Below, piece by piece: positions 1 through 10,680 of a stretch of DNA of 18,090 bases. The DNA is from Trachelipus rathkii. Lineage: Eukaryota; Arthropoda; Malacostraca; Isopoda; Trachelipodidae. The translations under genes and the position numbers were made by a program. Each line of letters starts with the position of its first letter. The first letter of the stretch is position 1. The stretch is taken from positions 1 through 18,090 of the forward strand of contig JABUQX010021271.1 of the NCBI GenBank assembly GCA_015478945.1, given 5' to 3'. Below the pieces are notes generated by a model. It ran no database searches, had not been told where the DNA came from, and was given only the letters and a program-made list of their open reading frames with translations.

Positions 1-645
1 ATATGTTTGATGTGTTTTTTCCAGCGTAATTTTCTTTTAAGTATTGAGTAAAACTATTATTAATTTTATCATATATATATTTATATACTTATATATAATA
101 TATAATAAGTCAACGAATAATAATATAAAATAAATTAATATATTTTCTACAAGTATATAACATATAATTACAACTTAAATAATATTTACTTCTTAAATAA
201 TAGTAATATAATATAATATATATAATTAATGTTAATAGGTCCATAACTATATCGAAATTTGTACAGAGTTGTGTGCCAAAACAGTTGCAAATGGTGGGAA
301 TTATTTAATAATAAAATCGTATATTGAGGTAAATTATTTACTTATTTTCTAATAAAAATATCGATATCCTGGAAATACATACCCTAATATATTATATTAT
401 ACTCTATAGTATTATATCCTAGATATGCCGTATATAACCGCACGGAATTTACCATATAATATTTCCACTGAATTAAAATTAAACATATACATCACTAGTA
501 ATTCTCACTCTAGAGTATAATTCCGATTTGTATACCTAATATCATCATATGATATTATTATATATATGTATTTCCATTCAACATATGAATATTATATATA
601 TACCTAATATACCATAAAATTACCTAATTTCATAAAAGTATCAAA
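1..645. other. AT-rich non-coding sequence
   Basis: The sequence is dominated by A and T with short TATA-type runs and no reading frame of useful length on either strand. Nothing in it resembles a gene or a recognised mobile element. It grades into a purer A/T tract on its right. Confidence 0.6.
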
Positions 646-1060
646 TTATAATATATAAGAATACCAATATATATATATCTCATTATATATTATTATAATA
701 TATATAATATATATATATATAATTATTTAAATATATAGTATATATTATAATATATTACATATATATTATATATAAATATAATATATACTATAAATATATT
801 TATATTATATATTATATATAATTAATAATTAATATATATATATATAAATATATATAATTAAATATATAATATATATATATATATATAATATATATATATA
901 TAATATAATATTAATATATATTAATATATTAATATATATATATTTAATATATATTATAATATTAATATATTTAATTATTATAATAAGATTATTATTTATA
1001 TATTAATATAGTATATATATTATATATATATATAATATATATAATATATATATTAAATTA
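646..1060. repeat. (AT)n-type low-complexity tract
   Basis: About 400 bases made almost only of A and T, mostly alternating TA/AT steps interrupted by TTAA and AATT. It ends sharply at about 1060, where GCCCCTG begins. This is seen directly. Such tracts are common in AT-rich arthropod genomes and are hard to assemble, so the exact length should not be trusted. Confidence 0.85.
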
Positions 1061-2900
1061 GCCCCTGTGGATTGAAATCTTATTGGGTTGAGGAGAATCC
1101 ACATATATGGGTACTCATAATTATGGGTATGCCTCTTGTTTCATGTAAGATGGGGACTAATAAAAATAATTAATATTTGAGGCATATATCTAAATTACAA
1201 TTTGTTCTGGAGGGCACTTATTATTTTTATTAAAAAGTTTATTGAACCCATATTTAGTATTTTTACTTATTTTATATAAGTTAATTAAATATTTAAATAA
1301 TGTCCTATTGATATCTGCCCAAAAATTTGGTTTATAAAATATATCATAATTGAATGTAATTATCTAGTGTCTCCATTTAAATCTCAATTAATTGAACCCG
1401 TTTGAGATAAGTCCTTATGGTGAAGTGTTATATACTATTAATGTTAGTGAAAAGACCGTTATATTCATGGCTGTCAATCCACTGAGCATATAGAATACAG
1501 ACCAAATACGCCAATAAGTTGGATTTATACCTACACAATAACCCACCTTGTCTCGTGATTATAAATCAGTCATACCAGATACTGGACTGGGGATGTTTTT
1601 AGAGCTACAAGTTCCTTCAAGTAGATATAACAAGATGCAGTGGTTCTCAATTACTAGCTAGTTATTATAGTGCAATAGAAATAAGTTTAATAAAGGCATA
1701 TTACAATAATAATAAGTATAACTTTGGCAAAGGGATATTTTATCAAGTCATAAAATTATATTTACATATTATAAGTGAAAGTATGAAATAAGACTAAAAG
1801 TTAGAATATGTCAATAGATTATTGATTGATATTCAAGAAATAAAAATATAAAATCATTCTCTTAAACATATATCAGAATAAATATATACATCATTTTCTC
1901 TCGTCTCTTATCGACATTAAGCTAATATGCGATGCAAAGTTGTATTCTCATTATGGTAATAATATATAGTTTGAACTAATCAATATGTCAATTGATCGCA
2001 ATGAAAAAGTGAAATCTCACTGTGAGTATTGGGAATGGCAATGTTATTGACTTTGATCAAATAAACACTTTACAAGAAGTCATGGATAATTAAGAGAATA
2101 GAAGGTGGATACTATAAGGTAAAGAACATGAAGAATAAATAATGATAACACTTATCTAGAGTGAAAAGAAAATCGAGGTTGTATATTTATGAAATAGTAA
2201 TGAATGAGACTCACTCAAAGATACGCAATAAAATGTGTAAGTTTCTATATATTAATATATTCAGTACATGTGAGAAGTGAATTGTCTTAGAACGAATCAT
2301 TTTCTCATTAGAATCAAAGAATATAGGAAGATATTGATCTAACATACCTCAAAAATAGATACCCTAGTTATCATACTGAGTTGTGTAACTAAAGCTCATT
2401 AGAGAGGATCAATGTGAGAAATAGGATGCATGTTTCAATAGTTTAAATGTCATGCTACTCAAGAGACATTCACGGACTTCTGTCCACCAAACAACATTTG
2501 TTGATCCAAGAAGTTATACATAACGCCAGAAGAAAATACTGAGAGAGAAAACAGTAGTCAGAGTAGCTCATTTGCTGACAACCAACAGAAGGTATGTCGT
2601 GCGCAGAGTTACGATGGAAAGAGATGAACACATTGTCGATACTGGATGGTGTGAGCGTAGAGAAAAAGATAAGTAGTGAATGGAGACGACTAGCTAGTGT
2701 CATATATCACAGAATGTTCATGTGTGCAAGATTCATATTCACGTTAGTCACTAACTCAGTGAAGAATTCAGAGGAGTGTTAATTCCATTTAAATGGAAAA
2801 TGCTGAGGGATATTATTTAGAACAGACAAGATATCTACAGAGACCATTAAGATAATTTTGCGATTGAAAGACAGCCTGTAATAATCGGGTACATTGTAAA
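1061..2900. other. Unassigned, gene-free sequence
   Basis: Moderately AT-rich single-copy-looking DNA. Frames of about 60-77 codons overlap on both strands near 2470-2782, but neither has recognisable protein features and each lies in the shadow of the other. A 7-bp inverted repeat sits at the left edge (separate entry). No RT, transposase or other familiar motif was found. Confidence 0.5.
1067..1102. repeat. Small inverted repeat (hairpin)
   Basis: GTGGATT at 1067-1073 is matched by its reverse complement AATCCAC at 1096-1102, leaving a 22-base loop. It lies just inside the edge of the large A/T tract. A chance match is quite possible. It is noted because it marks the transition out of low complexity. 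Confidence 0.35.
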
Positions 2901-3300
2901 TCACATCGTTGACAGGTTAACATTCTCTAAAGACCACTCAATGGCTCATATGCATCGTTTGCATTTTAATGAACTGCACTCACAGGAAGTTACATTTAGT
3001 GTGTTGAATTGAAGGCACAATGGCCCTCGTCAACATGAAATACTATATACAATCACCTGAGAGACTCTCATATTATCCTGCAGACCAACCCCACTCAGTT
3101 ATGTTTCAACAGATTGCCCAGCTCTGTGTCAGAGTTGCTGTTGGCTGTGGGTAAGACGAGTTTCGAACAGAGATGCTAAGCTCTTCTGACGCAGCTGTAT
3201 TTATGTCTGAAATCTTGTTTATTAATTCAGGCCAAAGCGGGTAACACAAATCGTATGATCATTATATATTATTTGCGGTATTAAAAACTGACAGGTCAAG
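2901..3300. other. Less AT-rich block with splice-like signals, no recognised protein
   Basis: Base composition is more balanced than in the flanks. On the plus strand a frame from about 3059 reads about 30 codons to a sequence matching a 5' splice donor (GG|GTAAGA near 3150). About 80 bases downstream is TTTATTAATTCAG|GCC near 3231, which looks like a 3' acceptor. On the minus strand the same block is open for about 49 codons (roughly 3110-3256) without an ATG. The two readings are mutually exclusive, and I recognise neither protein. The block may be an exon, a decayed transposon or chance. Confidence 0.25.
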
Positions 3301-3526
3301 GGTGCCCTTAACACACAGCCAAGTGCTAACTAAAGCTAATCAGAACTGCTTCGATTGTACGTTTCAACAGAATCCGCACTAATGATGAATCGAGGCGTAT
3401 TGTGGACGATTCGATACTGGAACTTCTATGGCCCCATTATGGTTCTTATAGTCCGCTCATCCTCTGTCAAGATGTGCAAAGATATCTTCACTTTATGGTC
3501 TGACAGTATCAAAACTTTCTCCTGAG

Positions 3527-3793
3527 ATCAGAACATCATTTCTCCCTGCTCCTAAACAACCCCTATTTTTGTCATCCAGAAAACTGGTTGCTAGCTGGGT
3601 TGCAGATGAACGGGAAACAATAGAAGATTTTCATGTGCAAACAAATTCCTTCAAGCAGAGAAAGAATATCAAAGCACAATTCGCATTGATGTCTGGATTG
3701 ATTACGGAGCAACCGCCAATCTCAAAGCCACTTCCTACATGGAATTGCCCGACTTTCTTCACGGGCAAAAACTACAATCCCATCGTAGGTTGA
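3527..3793 (+). other. Open frame of 89 codons, unrecognised; possible exon or element fragment
   Basis: The frame is open from just after TGA (3524-3526) to TGA (3794-3796) with balanced base composition, unlike the AT-rich flanks. There is no ATG near its start, so a complete small gene is unlikely. The frame opens beside a possible acceptor (CTCCTGAGATCAG|AAC) and closes shortly after a GTAGGT that could serve as a weak donor, so an internal exon is conceivable. The translation is mixed, with one Cys, several Lys and Arg, and several Pro and Trp residues in the second half. It has no signal peptide, no membrane segment and no motif I recognise. It could be a decayed transposon gene or chance. 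Confidence 0.2.
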
Positions 3794-4255
3794 TGATATT
3801 ATGATGTATATTTTGTTAGTGATCAACAATTTTTGTCACTATAAAAGTATCCGTAGTCTTCGGTCGATGTTTGAAAAGAATGTCAAAGAGAGTTGTTTCC
3901 GCGTTTCTAGTAGTCGTTGGTCATACTTCTCTACATGGTGCAATCTTTTTTCCAAAACGATTCTCGAATCGAAATACGCTTCAGATACAGACAAAACTGA
4001 ATTCTATGAATTTTTACTATGCAGGTTGTTTAGCATGTAAGAATGTAAGGACATTTAAGCTATACTGTATATCTGGCTATATATATATTTTTGTTTTTAA
4101 ATAAAAAAATTATAAAAGTCAGTTTTTTCCTGTAGCGTTTAATTTGCTTGATTTAAGTTGTATCTGAAGTGAATCGGGAATATAACTGTCTCAGTTGTTT
4201 CTGAAATGAATCTTTCTAAAAATTTTGTATTCTATCAAATCCCTCGGCTTAAGAT
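3794..4255. other. Unassigned sequence with an AATAAA-like site
   Basis: Two overlapping plus-strand frames of 77-79 codons (3801-4040 and 3871-4104) occur in different phases. Neither resembles a known protein, and they cannot both be coding. AATAAA occurs at 4100-4105 within TTTTTAAATAAAAAAATTATAAAAG. It could be a polyadenylation signal for a transcript from the block at 3059-3793, but such hexamers are expected often in DNA this AT-rich. Confidence 0.3.
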
Positions 4256-4278
4256 ATATTACATGATATCTGTAATAT
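4256..4278. repeat. 8-bp perfect hairpin at the edge of an AT tract
   Basis: ATATTACA (4256-4263) and TGTAATAT (4271-4278) are perfect reverse complements around a 7-base loop, TGATATC. It stands directly at the left edge of the AT tract that precedes LINE copy A. Confidence 0.45.
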
Positions 4279-4376
4279 TATATATCTATATATATATCCA
4301 TATATATAGAATAATATATAAGTATAATATATATCTAATATATATAATTTATATAATTATATATATATATGTATTA
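4279..4376. repeat. (AT)n-type tract upstream of LINE copy A
   Basis: Nearly pure A/T alternation for about 100 bases, ending abruptly at GGGAAGAGGAGG. The jump to balanced, purine-rich sequence at about 4378 may mark the left boundary of the retroelement-derived segment. No target-site duplication could be identified because both ends are low complexity or decayed. Confidence 0.7.
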
Positions 4377-4599
4377 TAGGGAAGAGGAGGATTTCTTCTT
4401 CACATTTCTTCTGACAAAGGAGCTCTGGTTGGGGCAGGACAGGCAGCAAGCCGCTGCCGACATGATACCTGCTTTCCCTCAACTGTTGTTACGAAGGAGA
4501 GAGATGGATTTGGTTTGTCGGCTCACGAGACTAGCGAGAATATCACGAAAACGGACTCGAATTTCGACTTACACACCAAAAAGTCTTAGAGTGTGCAAC
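4377..4599 (+). other. Probable 5' leader of LINE copy A
   Basis: Balanced-composition sequence between the AT tract and the first recognisable endonuclease codons. A 92-codon frame (4369-4647) runs through it and contains an Arg-rich stretch. It overlaps the endonuclease start in the same phase (GLNVANSQWQGRE) and then stops. The segment could be the 5' UTR and the first codons of the element. No separate function is seen. Confidence 0.4.
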
Positions 4600-5315
4600 G
4601 GTTTGAACGTTGCCAACTCACAGTGGCAAGGAAGAGAGAGGTGGTGAAGACCTGATGGAGAGAAGGAGATGACTGCTGGCATTGCGGAGATTGAAGAGTA
4701 AATGGAGCGAGGAGGGTAGAGATTTGGGAGGAGGATATGTGATGTACAGTGGAGTAGAAGAAGGTTGGAGGAAGCATGGAGTGGGATTCGTAGTCGGACC
4801 TAGGATGACCATATAGATAGCTGAAGAGCGGAGGAATTATGAAGACTGTATGTTGTGCGAGTTCAAAATCATGAGAAGAAGTACCATGTGTTCCAGGTAT
4901 ATGCACCCCAACAGGGGCATTCAAATGAGGAGAAGGAAAAGTTTATGGAGTTGATGGAGAGATGGGTAAAGATACTCAAATGGCATGTTATGTTCCTGAT
5001 GGAGATATTCCAATAACAAAGGTGGGGAGCAGAAGGGCGAAGTGGAAGATGGGATGGAATGTTTTGGAGCGGAAGGAAAAAAATATAGAGGGAGAAATCA
5101 GGCTGTTTGGACTTCCTGTGTGAGGAATCGTTTTAAAATCATGAATATTCTTGACAGAGAGCATCACATGAGTACATCACAGGTACAGATGGAAACAGCA
5201 GCAAGGAGAGTTGATGCAGAAATCGGTAATAGATTTAAATGTAATCGCTTAGATTAGAGAGAATGATACTGATGTTAAGGTCATACCGGGTGAAACTATG
5301 GATTGAGACCACAGA
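4600..5315 (+). pseudogene. Endonuclease (EEP/APE-type) domain of LINE copy A, broken
   Basis: In a live element this domain nicks target DNA to prime reverse transcription. The conserved blocks fall in the right order but in different frames. GLNVANSQWQGRE (4600 on) corresponds to the family start 'LNVGT..GRGRE'. LGGGYVMYSGVEEG (4724-4813 frame) corresponds to the 'GYKLYYSG' block. YHVFQVYAPQQGHSNEEKEK (from 4882, in a frame open 4843-5013) is the strongest match. MGD.N is present only as a shifted remnant near 4999-5013. CVRNRFKIMNI (5117-5149), RYRWKQQQ (5181 on) and DVKVIPGETMD*DHR (5271-5315) follow. The last includes the DH catalytic pair after an in-frame TGA. At least five frame changes and several stops make it dead. 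Confidence 0.85.
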
Positions 5316-6060
5316 GGCTAGAGAAGTGTTAGAGTTAAGCAGAAAAGATAGAACAAAAGATAAGAGAAAGATAGTAAGGTGGATTCAAAAAAACAGAGTA
5401 AAAAAGATGCATATAGAAATAGGTAGAAAAGAAAATAGACCAGCTAGATAGAGAAGAGATTTTTACAGAGCTACCAGAGAAGATAATGGAGGCAGGGGGG
5501 AGGAGTTAGGATACAGATATGTGGGAGGTACCAAGAAGAGACACACGAGATGGTGGAACGAGTGGTGGAGGAGAGGCGGTGAAGATAAATTTCAACTCTA
5601 AATGACAGAAAAGATGAGTTAAAAAAAAGGAGAAGGTTCTATCAGCAAGAAATATGTAAGAAGCTCAGAAAATAGGGCAGAAAGTGAAAAGAAATGCAAA
5701 GAAAGAGGCAGCCAAGAAGATAGGCAGAGTGTACTAAGCAATAATGTCAGAGCAGGAAAATAGAAGAAATTTTAAGAATGGAAGACATAATAGGACACAG
5801 GAGAAAAAAGAACTAAGTATAATAGTTTAGAAAAAGAAAATTAACCACTGAATGAACAAGAGAGAGATATATTAATATAATAGCACTATATATATTATTG
5901 TGAGCACTGGCTAAAAAGGAGAGGAGGAGAAGAGAGAGGAAGAATTGGAGAAGGAGGGGGACTTTTATTGAGAGATGATGAGGAGGATGCGGAGGATGAA
6001 ATCACTAGAGAAGAGCTAGAAGAAACCAAAAAGAAAATGAAAAATGATAAAGCTCCGAGA
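5316..6060 (+). pseudogene. Linker and N-terminal RT segment of LINE copy A, broken
   Basis: The region is very rich in A and G on the coding strand and translates to Lys/Arg/Glu-rich peptide, as expected of the endonuclease-RT linker in this family. RHTRWWNEWW at 5539-5568 matches the common 'R.TWWWNEEV' box. EAQKIGQKVKRNAKKEAAKK (about 5660-5720) fits the following basic helix. DDEEDAEDEITREELEET leads into KKKMKNDKAP (6028-6057), which is the conserved RT entry block usually written KMKNGKAPG. Stops interrupt all of these. The assignment is firm for the boxes and inferred for the sequence between them. Confidence 0.75.
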
Positions 6061-7800
6061 AGATGGATAATTAGTTCACATGTTGTAAGTTTAAATAAAG
6101 GAGTATAGAAGTAGACGTTGAGTTAGTATAAGTATAAGTGGATTATTAGGTATATAGCTTCTAAAATGTAAGTGATGTTGAGTAAAAGTACATGTGAATA
6201 GAGGTGTCCAGTAATATACCTCAAGTGAGAAAAAATCTTTTTAATATAATTAACTGAATTATATATATCAACTCACACAAACATGAATAGGAGACATTTC
6301 TAGTAGAGTAGAGTGGCTAATAATTATCTAGATAGTGGATCTTTTTTAGTGTGAGGAGTAGCACAATTAAATAGTATGACAGAGAAGATATATGAATATA
6401 AGTAGTCTTATAGAAAGAAATATGTGAACTAGAGAAGATAGAATAAATCAGAGAAATTACTATACTGGTGAAGATAGATGAAAATTCAGCATAGTGAATT
6501 ATATTACATAGGATAGTATGGCTCAGGATTGTTATTATCAGACTATAATGTATTTAGGTCAACAATTATAGAAGTATATGATAGAACTAATGTATGTAAA
6601 AAAAGCTATCTAAACGTAAAGTAACATAATTATATAGTAATGATATTATTTTATAGTTTATTGAAGAATTTAATGGAAACTTTGTAGTGAGATAACTGAC
6701 AGTTAGTGTCCTACGTAATGGTGACAAAATGGATATGTGAGTGTAGTGTTTATATCTATGATTAAGAATAGTAGTGAGTTGGAAAGATGTTAGTTGATGC
6801 ACTGATATAGATATTATATACATAACTATAGTGCATATAGTGTATAATATTTTGATGAATATCACTATAAGGTATATATATATAGAGTAAGAATATAATA
6901 TATTAGTTTTGAGAAAGGGAAACATTATGCATATTCCTAGGTTGCTGCAAAGTTGATAACAAAGGATGAGAAGTCGATAATTTAGATCGTTACATTAATG
7001 TATATTCAATTATTTATATAGTATTATTTTATAATATTAATGAGTATAAAGTAGCAATAATAGAGGTTAAATTAATAAGTGGAGATGAAGTGGATGGTAG
7101 AAAAAGTCAGTAAGTTTGGCTGAAGATTATAAACAATTAGGTCATATTAAATATTATGACTGAGAATGATATATTTAGTGCACGGTGGGTAGTGAAGAGT
7201 AAGTAGATAAGGAATGGAAAGAATTATATAGATAATGTTATTTAATTACGAGACTCAAGATAAATAATTGATTATATTATTGAGCAAAGGAGTGTACCAT
7301 GCCTCTGAACAAAATTTTGACAAAATATTGTAATGACCTTATAATTATAATTTTAAATTAATTGCTAGGTTAAATATATTAAATATTTATCTATATATAT
7401 TTATTATTAATTTATTTAATTATATTTTTATATTAATTAATATAATTAGATGAAATAATCTTAGTGAGTTGATGATTGATATAGAGTATCAGTAGTGTAT
7501 GGATAGTATTGATATATTAGTGAGGTAAGTTTACAATATATGGAGTGTTGATAATTATGGAGTAAAGCTTGAGATAAATGATAAGTTTATGGACTATGGG
7601 ATTATTCACTCATTTAGTTAGTTAATATTATATATTATGATATATTAAACGGAGTTGAGAATTGTGATAGCAATATAGAATTCAAAGCATATAATGAGGT
7701 ATAGTATATTATACAGGGAAGTTTTATGGTAGAGAGCGGTATACATAGTGGAGCTGTTAGTATATTCTATATTGTGAATTTAGAGTGATATATTATATAT
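6061..7800 (+). pseudogene. Presumed decayed RT body of LINE copy A
   Basis: After 6060 the sequence becomes AT-rich, and no RT catalytic box (FVDFxKAYD or YADD) can be read. Weak plus-strand echoes remain. MTEKIYEYK (about 6376-6402) resembles the 'MEKYYEY' string before RT motif A. YGVKLEINDKFM (7556-7591) resembles the 'YGLKINVEKTKVM' block after motif C. SILYREVLW (about 7700) resembles 'VMLYGSEVW'. Their order and spacing are right, but each match alone is weak. The alternative is unrelated AT-rich DNA with the LINE truncated at about 6060. Confidence 0.35.
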
Positions 7801-8330
7801 ATATTATTAGGTGTGATATTAGATAAGGTGATAAAAGAAGTATTTTTAATACAAAGGAGATTGAGATTAGTCACCTTATCGAATGTGTGATATTATTATT
7901 AATCCAGCTCGCGAAGAGCACGGAGACTTACATGAGATTTTATCGACTACCTCACATAATGGTCTATATGAACATTATAATAAATGACACTTATCGAATT
8001 ACATAACTAGTAAATTGAAGACTCATTTAATAATCCAATGTGAACTAAACACCAACAGAGACACTAACGAAAAATTCTTATTAGCACTATATTAAGTGTA
8101 ATGAAATATAGTGATGATTGATAAGGCAGTACAGATATGATGAAGTGTAACTGATAATACTCTATAGTAAGCTCATATATCACGTGATGATAAGTGCAAG
8201 GAGAATAAATAAGATAATGTGAGTTGCGATTATCGAAAAGATAATTTATAGAAGAAGCGAGAGGATATAGAAGCATGTGCATAACTTGAGGTCGAATAGA
8301 AAAGACTATGTAGAGTTAAATGTGTTATAT
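7801..8330. other. Unassigned AT-rich sequence
   Basis: No recognisable coding sequence. A minus-strand frame of 72 codons (8064-8282) is composed of Tyr/Ile/Leu/Ser-rich translation typical of random AT-rich DNA. A short GC-containing patch at 7907-7919 (GCTCGCGAAGAGC) can form a 4-bp stem with a 5-base loop. Nothing else was seen. Confidence 0.4.
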
Positions 8331-8640
8331 TTTTAAAGTAATTGATAGCATAGAACTCTCACAGGATGCGTACCAGGAGACTCACCAGAGTTAGATATTC
8401 TTGCGTAGACTTAGGAGACGCACATATATGCAAGATTCGTCATATATCGACTATGGGGAGAGCCTCTACAGTGCAATGAGAAGTTATCTAGAAGCATAGA
8501 TATGATCTTGAGAGTGAAATACGAGAGTGGAGTGCGGAACCATCATAGCTCTACAGCAGCAGGACATAATCAGAGACTAGTGAGGTGTGTGGGAGACGCA
8601 GACTAGTTATGTGAATCTCTCTCATATACAAGTAGAACAC
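8331..8640. other. Balanced-composition block, possible highly decayed element
   Basis: Base composition is more even than on either side. On the plus strand LTGCVPGDSPEL (about 8356-8391) faintly resembles RT motif B (GVPQGSPLSP). A later frame (about 8498-8593) is open for roughly 30 codons. No catalytic box follows at the expected distance, so a retroelement origin is only a suggestion. Confidence 0.15.
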
Positions 8641-9260
8641 CAATATATGACGACCCTTTCTCGATGCTATATAGATGCCACTTATTCTGGTAATTTAGAT
8701 TAATATCCAACTTTCGCATCTTAGATATATTACTATTCTCAATGTGATATGATGTTATACTCATTATAGACGAGCACAACGTGGTCTATATATATATATT
8801 TTATGTTATCTCTCTATATGCATATTATCTTATATTATTCTCATGTTTATTATCAAATGTGTATCTTTTTACTCTATTATCCTTATTTTTGTGGCGGTAT
8901 AAGGGACAGCTATATTCTCCCTACTTACCAAAAATTCTCCTCCCAGAAGTCGCAAAGGACTATTCGAGGCAAACGCTGAAGTCCAATCCTCTCATATTTT
9001 CTTGTGTACTTCATTTCACTATATCTTCTCTTTCTATACACTCTCTGCTGCACTGTTTTATTATCATTCATACGCTTATATAATATTCTTATTCACTCTT
9101 TTTTTCTTCAGCTGGTCCATACTTTATCGGGCAATTTCCTTTCACTCTCTTAAATTCTCTACTATTTCTATACTCACTTTCTCTGAGTATATCCTCATCC
9201 CTACTTTCTACCTCTTGTCTCTTCTTCTCTGGAACGGTTTATACTTCAATTGACCTAAGT
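8641..9260. other. Pyrimidine-rich segment, no recognised gene
   Basis: From about 8780 the plus strand is rich in C and T, which depletes stop codons and produces two overlapping frames of 83-100 codons (8781-9083 and 9002-9253). Their translations are Leu/Ser/Phe/Tyr-rich without recognisable motifs. They use different phases over the same DNA, so they are most likely composition artefacts. Confidence 0.4.
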
Positions 9261-10060
9261 CATCCATCAGCGATTTATGACACATTGTGTCGATAGCGCG
9301 CATAATATAAATAATAGAGGACTATAAACTCAAACAAAGACAAATAATTAATAAGTATACTGTATCTAATATAATTCACGGTAATATAATAACTTAATAT
9401 TCTATATATATCATTATCTCTCTCTCATCTCACACTGACTCTAAGAATATAGAGTTTCACACTCTCATTTATAGTAACTCGATTCCAAATAATCATTAAT
9501 GACACTCAATTTTACACGTCGATAGGAGTAGTGAGAATAATACATATCTTGAGCATCCTCTTTAATTCTTAACTTCACGTATCGCTTAATTAAATCCAAT
9601 CTATATGTCCTCTGCTGCCTCACTTGGTAAATGGCCTCTTTGGCAGAGTAGATTTATATTTCATTAGAACCAACATTAATATACTATGGAACCTTTTATG
9701 AAACTCATGAACTTTTTATATCATTAAATAATTAAAATAACAAGATTATAAAATGAGATATAAAATAACATGATAGGTAGAGAAAATTATAATAATAAGA
9801 ATATAATCTATAATATAATATCACAGCATATCAGCATAAAACACGAGGATTTATCCTCAATAGAGTCAAACAGATACAGGCTTTTATCGACTCACACTCC
9901 ACTAGTATAACTTGACAATCAAAAATTCTTTTACACTGAATCAGCTACTGAAACAGATATTCTTTTTCCATGAAACCCTTTACAACTAATCTCGCTTTCC
10001 ATATCTATGATATCACTCCTCAATGAGTAGAAAAGCCATTAAAAATGATTAATGTTATTT
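9261..10060. other. Unassigned AT-rich sequence
   Basis: No frame of useful length, no repeat unit, and no familiar motif on either strand. Confidence 0.5.
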
Positions 10061-10680
10061 TTATATGGAAGCGTATATTAATATATTAGTGCGTAAGCGT
10101 ATATCATCTTTTAGGTATCTTTATCCTGTACTGCACTATGATGACATACCTCGCATCTTCTCCGACATTTGTAAAAAATACTCAATATTCCATCCTCCTT
10201 ATTCCACTCACACTCACGCTTTGAACTGTTGGGCTCCACACGCGTGATATGATGTTTTCTCGGACCAATCACCACTTATACTGTCTCAGGATTGTAATTT
10301 GTGTGGCTCAGCGATTGCGAGGTAATTAGTGGTAAGTACGACGCGAAAGTAACATTCCAATGTTCGCTCTCATGCGCGCGCTGCGCGAGAGGTGCGCATA
10401 ATACTCAAGTGCATAAACATCTAGGATAATATTTATGTCCCACTTGAGTCACTATGAATAATGGGAAAACTGTAATCTCGAGTCACAAGATGCTATGCAA
10501 TACAATTATATTTATCACACTCTATTTAAACTCATTCATGCACTATCAGCGGATGAGAGTAAGATTGTCTCAGATAAACCTGCACAGAGCACCTCAGGCT
10601 ATTCCCTACACAGAGAGTCGAGTGAGTCTTAGAGCGGTGTATGGTAGAGAATAAATTGCAGTAGAGTAGAGATTATAGAC
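10061..10680. other. Unassigned mixed-composition sequence with a small GC-rich hairpin
   Basis: Two plus-strand frames of 60 and 66 codons (10065-10247 and 10454-10654) show no recognisable protein. Between them is an unusually GC-rich patch, ATGCGCGCGCTGCGCGAGAG followed by GTGCGCAT, with ATGCGC at 10372-10377 complementary to GCGCAT at 10394-10399. Its role is unknown. Confidence 0.35.

Larger units (their letters stand above)
4600..7800 (+). mobile_element. LINE copy A: decayed RTE-like non-LTR retrotransposon
   Basis: In order on the plus strand: an APE-type endonuclease (4600-5315), a charged linker with an RHTRWWNE box (5539-5562), the N-terminal RT signature ITREELEETKKKMKNDKAP (6001-6057), then only scattered RT-like strings (for example YGVKLEINDKFM at 7556-7591) to about 7800. 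The order and the roughly 3.2 kb span match a single endonuclease-RT ORF of this kind of LINE, often misannotated in databases as 'craniofacial development protein 2-like'. Stops and frameshifts occur throughout, so it cannot be expressed. The left half is purine-rich on the coding strand. The right half is far more AT-rich, and its assignment is inferred from spacing. No poly(A) tail or target-site duplication was found. Confidence 0.75.

Noticed and set aside
2470..2782. 77-codon minus-strand and 62-codon plus-strand overlapping frames
   Set aside because: No recognisable protein, no splice or start context, and each shadows the other.
4100..4105. AATAAA as proof of a transcript end
   Set aside because: The hexamer is expected by chance very often in DNA this AT-rich, and no gene upstream is established.
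4586..4924. 112-codon and 64-codon minus-strand frames
   Set aside because: They are antisense to the recognisable endonuclease blocks of LINE copy A.
6587..6925. 112-codon minus-strand frame
   Set aside because: Ile/Tyr/Thr/Leu-rich translation expected from AT-rich DNA, and it lies antisense to the presumed LINE copy A remnant.
8781..9253. Two overlapping plus-strand frames of 100 and 83 codons
   Set aside because: Pyrimidine-rich DNA depleted of stops, with no motif. Different phases cover the same region.
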